Source: GAS188 sp963794475 (GTDB lineage Bacteria > Pseudomonadota > Alphaproteobacteria > Rhizobiales > Beijerinckiaceae). From it: 64,000 bases of DNA. The DNA lies in NCBI GenBank assembly GCA_963794475.1, contig CAWCDW010000010.1, positions 806,001-870,000 of the forward strand, written 5' to 3'. The notes under the pieces are model-generated. The model was not told the DNA's origin, ran no database searches, and saw only the letters and a list, made by a program, of their open reading frames with translations. Made by a program: the position numbers and the translations under genes. Below, piece after piece: positions 27,075 through 35,112 of this stretch (position 1 is its first letter; each line of letters opens with the position of its first letter).

Positions 27075-27470
27075 ATGTCGATCGCCTCTTCTCGCGGCAA
27101 GCAGAGCCGGATGCCCCGATTTTTATCGCTCCTAGGCGTCACGGCTCTCGGCCTTCTCGTTTTCTTGATGCCGGCAAGGGACGCGGATGCGGCAAGCCGC
27201 ACCCGGTTTTGGAACTTGACCACGGGCACGATCAAGGAATTTCGCCTGGCGCCTGCCGGCAGCGCGAGCTTCGGCAAAAACCAATGCGAGAATGATCCGG
27301 ATGCGGCCGTCGATCATGATGAACGGCTCGATGTGACCGGTGTGGCGTCGGGGCGCTACGATGCGAAGATCGTCTATGCGAGCGGCAAGGCCTGCATGGC
27401 GCGCGGCGTCGAGGTGAAGGAGGGCAAGGTCTTCTCGATCGACGACCACGATCTCACGGATTGCAAATAG
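27075..27470 (+). CDS. small secreted protein with an acidic loop
   Basis: 131 residues. The ATG at 27075 has GGAG six bases upstream; ATGs at 27030 and 27063 are alternatives. Signal peptide to about residue 40 (DADA-AS). The mature ~90 residues read RFWNLTTGTIKEFRLAP, then an acidic stretch N73-D86 (DPDAAVDHDERLD) and Cys71, Cys107, Cys130. The DPD start and the Asp at position 9 recall the metal loops of lanmodulin-type EF hands, but the Gly at position 6 and the Glu at position 12 are missing. Metal binding is therefore a weak inference. Located in the xox island. Confidence 0.6.
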   Translation: MSIASSRGKQSRMPRFLSLLGVTALGLLVFLMPARDADAASRTRFWNLTTGTIKEFRLAPAGSASFGKNQCENDPDAAVDHDERLDVTGVASGRYDAKIVYASGKACMARGVEVKEGKVFSIDDHDLTDCK

Positions 27471-27501
27471 CCGGCTCGGGTCGCGAGTTCGGAGTTACGG
27501 G

Positions 27502-27585
27502 TTACGGTGACAGTGAACTTAATTTTCAAAAGAATTTCTATCAATCTATCAGAATATTCTGAAATTAAGTGCACTGTCACCGTAA
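27502..27585. repeat. 84-bp inverted-repeat element (MITE/REP-like)
   Basis: Arms 27502-27526 and 27561-27585 are 25-bp inverted copies with two mismatches (core GGTGACAGTG...CACTGTCACC), enclosing 34 bp of AT-rich sequence unlike the surrounding GC-rich DNA. The GGTGACAGTGCACTTAATT type of terminus is one I associate with non-autonomous palindromic elements mobilised by REP-associated tyrosine transposases. It lies exactly at the 5' end of the next gene. Confidence 0.7.
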
Positions 27586-28103
27586 TTCTCCTAATTCTTG
27601 CCGCGGCGCTCGCGGCAATGGTCGGTTCGGGACGTGCGGATGCGGCGGAGACTTGCTTTCGCGCCTGCATGGCGCAACGCATCAAGGGAAGCGACGTCAC
27701 GGATGACACGATCCGCTACCAGATGACGGTGTGCCGCGACATGTGCGAGGAAGAGGGCCGGGAGAAGCGCGCCTCATTCGGTGTCGGCAAAGGGCTCGCG
27801 ACTTGCGAGCCGCAACCCGTCTCGGAGAGCGAGTTCAAGGCGCTACGTTCGGCAAGCCCCTCCTTCCTCATTTACGCGCATGCGTTCACCTGGGATATCC
27901 ACAACGTTCTGCCGCGCAAGATCATCCGCAAGGTCGAGATCTCCTACCCGACGCTTGATCTCGACGAGACGACCGCGACGGGCGGGGGCACCGTGCTGCC
28001 CGGCGAAACCTCGACGATCCTGATCAACGGCGTGTTCGACGGTTATCCGGCGATGCACTATGCGCTCAAGGTCAAGGCCATCTACGCCTGCCCCGTCGAT
28101 TGA
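27507..28103 (+). CDS. secreted twin-CX3C hypothetical protein whose start lies in a repeat element
   Basis: 198 residues from the GTG at 27507. Residues 1-27 are encoded by the inverted-repeat element (KCTVTV comes from its right arm); the hydrophobic part of the signal peptide (ILLILAAALAAMVG) begins at the element's edge. The mature part has two CX3C motifs (C50/C54 and C76/C80, 21 residues apart), then a 110-residue beta-rich region (FTWDIHNVLPRKIIRKVEISY). No family recognised. The original start was probably lost or replaced when the element inserted; the only later in-frame ATG (27619) would cut off the signal peptide. Confidence 0.6.
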   Translation: MTVNLIFKRISINLSEYSEIKCTVTVILLILAAALAAMVGSGRADAAETCFRACMAQRIKGSDVTDDTIRYQMTVCRDMCEEEGREKRASFGVGKGLATCEPQPVSESEFKALRSASPSFLIYAHAFTWDIHNVLPRKIIRKVEISYPTLDLDETTATGGGTVLPGETSTILINGVFDGYPAMHYALKVKAIYACPVD

Positions 28104-28132
28104 ATCGGCGCTCGAAGTCGAATTCGCCGTTA

Positions 28133-28861
28133 TCACAAGGTCGCGAGCCGCGTCGCGCGGATGCGTTCGGCGATCGAGCTCACGAAGCTCGGCGAGCGTT
28201 CCGCGCGCGGCACCTCGATCGGCAAATCCGCGACCATCCGGGCCGGCCGTCCGTCGAGCACGATGACGCGTTCGACGAGGCGGGCGGCCTCGAGAATGTC
28301 GTGTGTCACGAGAAGGCTTGTGACGCAGCGGCTTTCCACAAGCGCGATGAGCTCATCTTGAAGTTGGCGGGCAAGCGTCTCGTCGAGCGACACGAAGGGC
28401 TCATCGAGCAAAAGCAGATCGGGGCGAACCGCGAATGCGCGTGCCACAGCGGCGCGACGCGCGAGGCCAAGCGATAATTCGCCCGGATAATGACGCCGGT
28501 GATGGGCGAGGCCGAGCGCGTCGAAGATCGCCTCGAGCTCGGCGTCGCCGGCTTGCGGCGCCGCGATCCTGACGTTCTCCTCGACGCTGCGCCAAGGCAG
28601 GAGGCGAGGCTCCTGGAAAACGAAACCGAGCCGCCGCGCCGGGAGCGTCACCTCGCCGTCGAAATCGCGATCGAGACCGGCGATGATCTTCAAAAGCGTG
28701 GTCTTGCCGGAGCCCGAAGGGCCGACGAGGGCCGTGACCTCTCCGGGCGCGAGCGCGAAGGCGATGTCGGCAAGAATGTCTTTGCGCTCGCCCGCCGCGC
28801 TCCGCACCGTTTTCTTCCGGATGGAGACCTCAACCTTTCCGGTTTCGCCAACGCGATGCAT
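28133..28861 (-). CDS. NitT/TauT-type ABC importer ATPase
   Basis: 242 residues from the ATG at 28861; a TTG at 28870 is possible. Walker A GPSGSGKT, Q-loop FVFQEPRLLPW, Walker B LLLLDEP and H-loop VTHD are intact. The ABC signature reads LSLGLARR instead of LSGGxxQR, keeping Ser and the second Gly only. It powers import of the solute bound by the protein at 29656-30666 through the permease at 28830-29570, whose end it overlaps by 32 bp. Last gene of a long minus-strand run. Confidence 0.85.
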   Translation of the reverse strand: MHRVGETGKVEVSIRKKTVRSAAGERKDILADIAFALAPGEVTALVGPSGSGKTTLLKIIAGLDRDFDGEVTLPARRLGFVFQEPRLLPWRSVEENVRIAAPQAGDAELEAIFDALGLAHHRRHYPGELSLGLARRAAVARAFAVRPDLLLLDEPFVSLDETLARQLQDELIALVESRCVTSLLVTHDILEAARLVERVIVLDGRPARMVADLPIEVPRAERSPSFVSSIAERIRATRLATL

Positions 28862-29570
28862 GTCGTTCAAGGGGCTGCACCAGGCATGTTTCGATCGCCA
28901 ACATCACCGCCACGAAACACAGACCGTAAGCGAGAATGCGGGCGACGTCGAATAGTTGGAAGGCCGTGCCGATGGCGAAGCCCACCCCGTTCGGCCGGCC
29001 GATGAGCTCGACCACGAGGACGATTTTCCAGACAAGGGACAAGCCCGTCCGCGCGGCGGCGGCGAGATAGGGCCCAAGCTGCGGCACCACGATGTGGCGC
29101 GCTCGCGTCAAGGGATCGAAGGTGAAGGCCTGGCCCATTTCGTCGAGCGCCGGATCGAGCGCGCGCGTGCCCTCGCGCAAGGTGGCGATGGTGTTCGGCA
29201 GCTTGTTGATCGCCACGGCGCCGACGGCGGCCGCCTCGGTGAGGCCGAACCAGATATAGGCGAGCAGGATGATGACGAGCGCCGGCAGGTTGAGGAGCAA
29301 AATGAGCCAGGGATCGGCGATCCGGTCGAAAGTCGAGGAACGCCCCATGGCGTAGCCGATCGCGGCGCCGGCGAGGAGGGCGACCGTGAAAGCCGCCGCG
29401 ACCCTCACGAGCGTGGCGAGAAGATTGAGCGCGAGCGCGCCCGAGCGCGCCTCCTCGACGAGCACCATGAGCACGGCTTCCGGCGAAGGCAGCAGCCTCG
29501 CGCCCGCAAGGTGCGAGCTCAATTGCCAGACAAGGAGAAAGCCGGCGAGCGATGCGATGCGCCAGATCAT
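28830..29570 (-). CDS. NitT/TauT-type ABC importer permease
   Basis: 246 residues from the ATG at 29570; the frame is open to 29750 but the extra part overlaps the binding protein and is not coding. About six membrane helices; the cytoplasmic EAA-type loop is present (ALDEMGQAFTFDPLTRARHIVVPQLGPYLAAA). It forms the inner-membrane channel with the ATPase at 28133-28861. Substrate type (nitrate, sulfonate, pyrimidine-like or another small anion) cannot be told from the permease. Confidence 0.85.
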   Translation of the reverse strand: MIWRIASLAGFLLVWQLSSHLAGARLLPSPEAVLMVLVEEARSGALALNLLATLVRVAAAFTVALLAGAAIGYAMGRSSTFDRIADPWLILLLNLPALVIILLAYIWFGLTEAAAVGAVAINKLPNTIATLREGTRALDPALDEMGQAFTFDPLTRARHIVVPQLGPYLAAAARTGLSLVWKIVLVVELIGRPNGVGFAIGTAFQLFDVARILAYGLCFVAVMLAIETCLVQPLERHASRWRNRKG

Positions 29571-29655
29571 GCGGCGGCGCGCTTCCCCATCGCGCGAAAC
29601 GTCGCACGATGTTTGAGGCGCGAAGAAAGGGTGAGGGGACGCATGGGCCTTGCGG

Positions 29656-30666
29656 CTATCCGCCTTTGCCGATCTTGTAGAACGTGCCGGGGTCGAGCTC
29701 GCTCGCCTTGCCGACGAGCTCGGCTCCCCCGAGCCGCGCGAGCAGGGCATAAAGCGTGCGTGCGTCGGCTTCCTCGGCTTCGACGGAACGTCGCGGGATG
29801 CCTTGCGAATAACGTTGGCGAAGCACGGTGAGCGCTCCGGCGTCGCGCAGGTTCAATCTCGGTTTCAGCTGCTCCCATTCCTCCGGGGTCTCGGCGAGGA
29901 TGTCCTTCGCCTTGCGCGTCATCTCGAGGAAGCGCGCCAGCGCGGCCTCATTGCGGCGCGCCCAATCCTCGTTGAACACATAACCCAGATTGGTGAGAGG
30001 GCCGGTCGCGCCGAGCCTCATCGCCAATTCCTCGACGCCGACCAGGCGATGGAAACCCTCGGCCTCGAGCTCGGCGCAGAAGTTCCAGAAGTTGAGCGTC
30101 GCGGCGAATTCCCCTTGCCGCGCCTTGGCGGCGAGAAGCGATGGCGCACCGTAGACGATCGAGGCCTCTGTCTTGAGGTCGAGCCCGTCGCGCAAGGCGG
30201 CGCCCTGGACGATGAGCCAGCTCTTGTCGAGAGGGCCGCCGGCGACCGCGAGCGTCTTGCCCTTGAGATCGCCCAAGCTCGCGATTCCCGAGGCGGCAGG
30301 CGTCATGATCGCGCCGATCGCCGATGAATACGGGTAGAAGGTGAGGCGCTCGCCGAGCGAACGGGCGCGCGAGACGTAAAGCCAGTCGGAGATGATGATG
30401 TCGACCTGGCCCGCGAGAAGAGCAAGCTCCGCGGCTTGCGGGCTTGCGTATTCCGCCGTCTCGATCGCGACGTCCGCCGTCTTGTCGAGGCCGCGAGCGG
30501 CGATGACGTCGAGCTCCCAGGCGAAGGTCCCGGTCTTTTGTGCGGCAAGGCGAATGGCGGGTGCGGCGCGCGCCGGTGAGGCGGCGGCGAGCGCTAGGCC
30601 GCCGAGGAAGCCGCGACGAGACAAGGAAGGGCACAAGGGTCGCATCTTCTGTCCGATCAAAACCAT
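29656..30666 (-). CDS. Tat-exported NitT/TauT-type ABC binding protein
   Basis: 336 residues; ATG at 30666, or at 30645 for a shorter leader. The N-terminus has a twin-arginine motif (SRRGFLGG) and hydrophobic stretch ending ARAA, so export is probably folded through Tat. The bilobed NMT1/SsuA-like fold is seen in FAWELDVIAARGLDK, LLAGQVDIIISDWLYVSRAR and LGDLKGKTLAVAGG. The ligand is unknown. It is 8 bp downstream of the ABC-2 permease gene and 86 bp upstream of its own permease, in the pqq/xox island. Confidence 0.83.
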   Translation of the reverse strand: MVLIGQKMRPLCPSLSRRGFLGGLALAAASPARAAPAIRLAAQKTGTFAWELDVIAARGLDKTADVAIETAEYASPQAAELALLAGQVDIIISDWLYVSRARSLGERLTFYPYSSAIGAIMTPAASGIASLGDLKGKTLAVAGGPLDKSWLIVQGAALRDGLDLKTEASIVYGAPSLLAAKARQGEFAATLNFWNFCAELEAEGFHRLVGVEELAMRLGATGPLTNLGYVFNEDWARRNEAALARFLEMTRKAKDILAETPEEWEQLKPRLNLRDAGALTVLRQRYSQGIPRRSVEAEEADARTLYALLARLGGAELVGKASELDPGTFYKIGKGG

Positions 30667-30673
30667 GGGGCGC

Positions 30674-31537
30674 TTATGCCGCGCCGCGCCTGCCGATCAA
30701 CCCCTTCGAAGGATCGTAGGCGATGAGGGCGCCGGTAAGAAACACGGCTGTGCAGGCGAGCACGATCCCGAGCGATTTCCAATCGATCTGGCAATAGAGC
30801 GCGAAGCGGATGAGTTCGGCCGCATAAGTGAAGGGGTTGAGCTGGCAGACCACATAAAGGATGGGGCTCGTCTCCTGCACGCGCCAGAGCGGGTAAAGGG
30901 CCGAGGAGGCGAAGAACATCGGGAAGATCACGAAATTCATCACGCCCGCGAAATTCTCGAGCTGCTTGATCATCGAGGAAAGCAGCATGCCGAGCGCGCC
31001 GAGCATCATGCCGGAAAGCACGAGCGCCGGCAGCACCGTCAGATAGCCGAGCCTCGGCGGCTCGATGCCCCAAAGCCAGGCGACCAGGAGATAGGCGTAG
31101 ACCTGGATCACCGAGACTGCCGTGCCGGCCATGAGCTTGGAGACGAGGATGAACCAGCGCGGCAAGGGGCTCACGAGCAGGATGCGCATATTGCCCATCT
31201 CGCGGTCATAGACCATCGACAAGGACGATTGCATGCCGTTGAAGAGCTGGATCATCGCCATCAGGCCGGGCGTGATGTACTCCTCGTAAAGCACATAAGT
31301 GTCGTAGGGCGGGATGATGGAGACGCCGAGCACGCTGCGAAAGCCGGCCGCGAAGATGAGGAGCCAGACGAGGGGGCGCACGAGCGCCGAGACGAAGCGC
31401 TCGCGCTGATGAAGAAAGCGCAAGCCCTCCCGCCAAACGACGCCCGTGAGGCAAATCAGATATTGACGAGACGAGAAGCCGCGGCGCGGCTCCGACAGAA
31501 GGTCGAGGCCGCCCGTCGAGCTGGGTGCCGTCGTCAT
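30674..31537 (-). CDS. PQQ-system ABC-2 type permease
   Basis: 287 residues, six helices in the ABC-2 arrangement: PLVWLLIFAAGF, a conserved YITPGLMAMIQLFNGMQSS segment with DREMGNMR, and FPMFFASSALYPL near the end. Works with the ATPase at 31534-32304, whose stop overlaps its ATG (4 bp). Proteins of this type accompany PQQ-dependent dehydrogenase clusters; a related gene in Methylorubrum is part of the lut lanthanide-transport locus. ABC-2 proteins are usually exporters, so how it pairs with the binding protein at 24277-25500 is open. Confidence 0.83.
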   Translation of the reverse strand: MTTAPSSTGGLDLLSEPRRGFSSRQYLICLTGVVWREGLRFLHQRERFVSALVRPLVWLLIFAAGFRSVLGVSIIPPYDTYVLYEEYITPGLMAMIQLFNGMQSSLSMVYDREMGNMRILLVSPLPRWFILVSKLMAGTAVSVIQVYAYLLVAWLWGIEPPRLGYLTVLPALVLSGMMLGALGMLLSSMIKQLENFAGVMNFVIFPMFFASSALYPLWRVQETSPILYVVCQLNPFTYAAELIRFALYCQIDWKSLGIVLACTAVFLTGALIAYDPSKGLIGRRGAA

Positions 31538-32304
31538 GGCGGCACCTGCGCGCTTGCGTCCGCCGGCGAGGCGATGAGCGACGCGAAGGCGCCGCCGATG
31601 TCCTTTGCCCTTTGCGCCGCGATCACGCTTTGCGCCGGGCCGGTGGCAAGGATGCGCCCTTTGTGCAAGACGACGACCTCATCCGTCGGCTCCAACTCGT
31701 CGAGGAGATGGGTCGCCCAAAGCACGGTGAGCCCCGTTTGCGCCACGAGCTCGCGAAGGTGCCGCAAGATGCCGGCTCGCGAATTGATGTCGAGGCCGAC
31801 CGTCGGCTCGTCGAGAACGAGGAGACGCGGAGCGTGCAAGAGGGCGCGCGCGATCTCCACGCGCCGCATCTGGCCGCCGGAGAGATTGCGCGCCTTCTCA
31901 GCCGCGCGTCCCGAAAGCTCCATGCGCGCCAGCACCTCGGCGGCGCGCGCTTTTGCCTCCTTTGCGCCGAGGCCATGTAGCGCCGCGTGATAGCGCAGGT
32001 TCTGCGCGACGCTGAGGTCGAGATCGAGCGTACGCGCCTGGAAGACCACGCCGAGACGGCGCAGCGCCTCGCCGGGATCGCGGTTGATGTCAAAGCCGAG
32101 CACGCGGATCCGCCCCCGGCGCGCCGCGAAAAGGCGCGTCACCAGGGAAAACAAGGTCGTCTTGCCGGCGCCATTGAGGCCGAGAAGCGCCGTGCACGTC
32201 CCGCGGCCGACCGCGAAGCTCACATCGTCGAGTGCGACGCGCTCGCCATAGGCATGCGTCACATGCTCGATCGACAAGGCAGGCTCGCAAGCCACGTCGG
32301 ACAT
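31534..32304 (-). CDS. PQQ-system ABC transporter ATPase
   Basis: 256 residues. Walker A GLNGAGKTT, Q-loop VFQARTLD, canonical signature NLSGGQMRR, Walker B LLVLDEPTVGLD, H-loop ATHLLDE. Matches the ATP-binding subunit named for PQQ-dependent alcohol dehydrogenase systems. Coupled by ATGA overlap to its ABC-2 permease. Preceded by the cytochrome c gene 134 bp upstream on the same strand. Confidence 0.87.
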   Translation of the reverse strand: MSDVACEPALSIEHVTHAYGERVALDDVSFAVGRGTCTALLGLNGAGKTTLFSLVTRLFAARRGRIRVLGFDINRDPGEALRRLGVVFQARTLDLDLSVAQNLRYHAALHGLGAKEAKARAAEVLARMELSGRAAEKARNLSGGQMRRVEIARALLHAPRLLVLDEPTVGLDINSRAGILRHLRELVAQTGLTVLWATHLLDELEPTDEVVVLHKGRILATGPAQSVIAAQRAKDIGGAFASLIASPADASAQVPP

Positions 32305-32437
32305 GAGGTTTTTTCGCCTATTCCGGCAAGGCGGATCGAGGGCGTCGGCGCCCGGGCGCGAGCAGGGAAAGCGGAGTTTCGCCGCTCACCGGCCGGATTC
32401 GCGGCGGCGAGAAAGAAGGGGGCAGCACCCTCTCCGA

Positions 32438-32836
32438 TCACTGCGCCTTTTTGCCGTCGGCATCATATTGCTTCAGAAAAGCGATCAAATCCTTGATCTT
32501 CTGCTCGTCCTTGATGCCGACGAAGATCATCTTCGTGCCCGGCACCTTGGCGCGCGGGTCCATGATGTAGGTGGTGAAAGTCGCTTCATCCCAGGTGATG
32601 CCGGAATTCTTGTTGGCGTCCGAATAGGAGTAGCCGGGATAGGTTCCTGCCTTGCGGCCGATCACCCCGTTGAGGACCGGGCCGACCCCGATTTTCGCGC
32701 CCTCGCCGATCTGGTGGCAGGCTCGGCAGACGGTGAATACCTTTTCGCCCGCCGCCGCGTCTTGCGCGCGCGTTTCGGTCGCGAACGAAAGGCCGATGCT
32801 CGCGCCCAGGACGGCGCAGAGAAACGCATTTCTCAT
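32438..32836 (-). CDS. periplasmic class I cytochrome c (c2/c550-like)
   Basis: 132 residues from the ATG at 32836, with GAGGAG about ten bases upstream. Signal peptide to about residue 24 (TRA-QD). Haem motif CRACH at 37-41, and Met103 in VPGTKMIF as the sixth ligand, spaced as in soluble class I cytochromes c. It probably carries electrons onward from XoxG to a terminal oxidase. It sits between pqqE and the PQQ-linked ABC genes, in the same orientation, so cotranscription with either is likely. Confidence 0.88.
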   Translation of the reverse strand: MRNAFLCAVLGASIGLSFATETRAQDAAAGEKVFTVCRACHQIGEGAKIGVGPVLNGVIGRKAGTYPGYSYSDANKNSGITWDEATFTTYIMDPRAKVPGTKMIFVGIKDEQKIKDLIAFLKQYDADGKKAQ

Positions 32837-32909
32837 GGTGTAATGGCTCCTCGGGATGGAAAGACTCGTCGGACGTTGAAATCGCATGGCATCCCGCGGG
32901 AACTATGGA

Positions 32910-34091
32910 TCACTCGGCCGAGATGTCCAAGCGTTGGTCATCACGTTGTTCGTCTTTGCGTTGTTTGTCTTGCCCTTCGCCTCGCCGCGCCGGCGAAGGG
33001 CGCACCCTTCGATAGGCATAGGGACGCGGCTCCCCCGCGTCGCGCGCCTCGGCGAGGATGGCCTCGATGACGTGATGGTGGGGCGAGAGGTGGCAGACGG
33101 GGTCGGCTTCGCGTGCCTCCCCGGTCAGCATGAAGGCCTGGCAGCGGCAGCCGCCGAAATCGACGCTCTTGCGTGCGCAAGAGCGGCAGGGCTCGCGCAT
33201 CCAGTCGTCGCCCCGGAAGGCGTTGAAGGCGGGCGAATGATTCCAGATGTCCTCGAGCGAATGCTCCGAGACGTTCCAGAATTCGAGGCCGGGAATGAGC
33301 TCGGCTGCGTGGCAAGGCAGCACCTTGCCCGAGGGTGTCACATTGAGCGTTCGCCGCGCCCATCCCGACATGCAGGGCTTGGGGTAGCGCGCGTGATAAT
33401 CGGGGGCGACATGGTCGATCACGATCGTGCCGGCAAGGGCTGCCTTCAGGCGCTCGACCTCCGCGATCGCCGTTTCCGCCTCCTCGCGCGAGGGCATCAA
33501 AAGGCCGCGGTTTTTCGCGCCCCAGCCGTAATATTGCGTATGGGCGATCTCGACGCGCCGTGCGCCGAGGCGCACCGCGAGCTCGACCATGGCGCCGGCG
33601 CGCCGCACATTGGCGCGGTGGATGACGGCATTGACCGTCAAAGGCAGCCCGGCCTCGGTCACGAAAGCGGCGACCTCGATCTTGCGGGCGAAGGCGCCCT
33701 TGTAGCCGGCGATATGGTCGGCCGATTGAGGTTCCGCATCCTGGATCGACAATTGCACATGGTCGAGGCCGGCCTCGGCGAGCTTTCCCACCAAGGCTTG
33801 GTTGAGGCCGATGCCGGACGTGATGAGGTTGGTGTAGAGGCTAAGGCTCGCGGCATGAGCGACGAGCTCGACGAGATCGCGCCGCGACGCCGGCTCGCCC
33901 CCGGAAAGGTGCAGTTGCAGAACGCCGAGAGCCGCGGCCTCGGAGAAGACCTTTTTCCAGCTCGAGGTGTCGAGCTCTCGCTCACGCGCATCGAGCTCGA
34001 GCGGGTTCGAGCAATAGGGGCAGCCCAAGGGGCAGCGATGCGTGAGCTCGGCGAGCAGCCCGACGGGGCGGGAGGGTGCAGGTGCGTTCAT
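32910..34091 (-). CDS. pqqE: PQQ biosynthesis radical SAM protein PqqE
   Basis: 393 residues. The radical SAM cluster motif CPLGCPYC gives Cys20, Cys24 and Cys27; the SPASM region near the C-terminus holds the auxiliary-cluster Cys (KPCMSG, VLPCHAAE, EPCRSCARK, GGCRCQ, DPVCHL). It forms the Glu-Tyr carbon-carbon bond in PqqA. The last 35 residues are very charged (GEGQDKQRKDEQRDDQR) and longer than usual for the family. The start overlaps the pqqD stop (ATGA). Confidence 0.96.
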   Translation of the reverse strand: MNAPAPSRPVGLLAELTHRCPLGCPYCSNPLELDARERELDTSSWKKVFSEAAALGVLQLHLSGGEPASRRDLVELVAHAASLSLYTNLITSGIGLNQALVGKLAEAGLDHVQLSIQDAEPQSADHIAGYKGAFARKIEVAAFVTEAGLPLTVNAVIHRANVRRAGAMVELAVRLGARRVEIAHTQYYGWGAKNRGLLMPSREEAETAIAEVERLKAALAGTIVIDHVAPDYHARYPKPCMSGWARRTLNVTPSGKVLPCHAAELIPGLEFWNVSEHSLEDIWNHSPAFNAFRGDDWMREPCRSCARKSVDFGGCRCQAFMLTGEAREADPVCHLSPHHHVIEAILAEARDAGEPRPYAYRRVRPSPARRGEGQDKQRKDEQRDDQRLDISAE

Positions 34092-34381
34092 AGATCGACG
34101 AGCCTCTTGGTCGCGAGCTCTGTCAAGAGCTTGCGCACGTCGGTGTCGACCCGCGAACGCTCGGCCGTGAATGTGCTTGCAAGATCATCGACGATGGCGT
34201 CGAGGCTTTGCTCGCCCGTGCATCGCTTGAGCACCTCGACGGCGATCGCGTTCGTCTTCAGCACGCGCTCGGGCGCGAGCAGCAGCCATTCATCGCGGAC
34301 ATCGTCATGTTTGAGGCGCACCCCGCGCGGCAGGCGCGGCCGTGAGGCGCCGGAAAGCGTGAGGGCGCGCTCGCCCGTCAT
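34088..34381 (-). CDS. pqqD: PqqD peptide chaperone
   Basis: 97 residues, ATG at 34381 overlapping the pqqC stop by four bases. RiPP-recognition-element fold with GVRLKHDDVRDEWLLLAPERVL and NAIAVEVLKRC. It holds PqqA and delivers it to PqqE, with which it is also translationally coupled. The first ~15 residues are variable. Confidence 0.95.
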   Translation of the reverse strand: MTGERALTLSGASRPRLPRGVRLKHDDVRDEWLLLAPERVLKTNAIAVEVLKRCTGEQSLDAIVDDLASTFTAERSRVDTDVRKLLTELATKRLVDL

Positions 34382-35112
34382 TGAGCCTCCCCGGGGCGCC
34401 AGGCGCCGGGCGGGATCTGGCCCTCGACATAGGCATGCCACAGCGCGTCGAGCTGCACCCAGAGCACGTCGCATTTGAACCTGAGCGCGTCGAGCACGCT
34501 TTGCTGCTCGGCCTTGTTGCGCGCGTGCTTGCACACATAAGCGAGCGCGAAATCCGAATCGCGCTGCGCCTGCGGCGGGCGCTTGGTGAAATAGGCGAGC
34601 GTGTCCGCGGTGACGAAATCGTAATGCTTCAGCATGCCCTCGATGCGCTCGCCGATGATCTGGGGCGAGAACAATTCGGTGAGGGAAGAGGCGATGGCTT
34701 CGAGCAGGGTTCGCTCGCGGCAAAAATGCACATAGGCTTCGACCGCGAACCGTGTTGCCGGAAGGATGCCGCGGGTCGAGATCACGAAATCGCGGTCGAG
34801 CCCGAGACCTGTCGTGAGGTGCAGCCAGCGCGCGATGCCGCCGTCGCCCTCGGCCTCACCGTCGTGGTCGATCACACGCCGCCGCCATTCGCGGCGCAAG
34901 GCCGGCTCTCCCATCCGTGCCAAGATCGTCGCGTCCTTCGCGGGGATCATCGACTGATAATAATAGCGGTTGAGCGCCCAAGCACGTACCTCCGCGAGCG
35001 AGCATTCGCCGCCGTGCAGCCGGCGATGGAAAGGATGAAGATTGTGGTAGCGCGTGGCGCCGATCTGGCGCAGCTCGGCCTCGAGGAGATGAGGCGCCAT
35101 CACGTCGTTCAC
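34378..35112 (-). CDS. pqqC: PqqC, final oxidase of PQQ synthesis
   Basis: 244 residues from the GTG at 35112, which overlaps the pqqB stop (GTGA); an ATG four codons later (35100) gives 240. All-helical haem-oxygenase-like fold with typical blocks YHNLHPFHRRLHGGECS, WALNRYYYQSMIPAKDA and RRVIDHDGEAEG. It carries out the last ring closure and oxidation to PQQ using O2. Third cistron of pqqABCDE. Confidence 0.95.
   Translation of the reverse strand: MNDVMAPHLLEAELRQIGATRYHNLHPFHRRLHGGECSLAEVRAWALNRYYYQSMIPAKDATILARMGEPALRREWRRRVIDHDGEAEGDGGIARWLHLTTGLGLDRDFVISTRGILPATRFAVEAYVHFCRERTLLEAIASSLTELFSPQIIGERIEGMLKHYDFVTADTLAYFTKRPPQAQRDSDFALAYVCKHARNKAEQQSVLDALRFKCDVLWVQLDALWHAYVEGQIPPGAWRPGEAQ

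Noticed and set aside
26484..27470. Long open frame running from inside the pentapeptide gene to the acidic-loop protein
   Set aside because: The first two thirds overlap the pentapeptide gene in antisense and the 70-residue gene in another frame. Only the part from 27075 has a ribosome site and a signal peptide.
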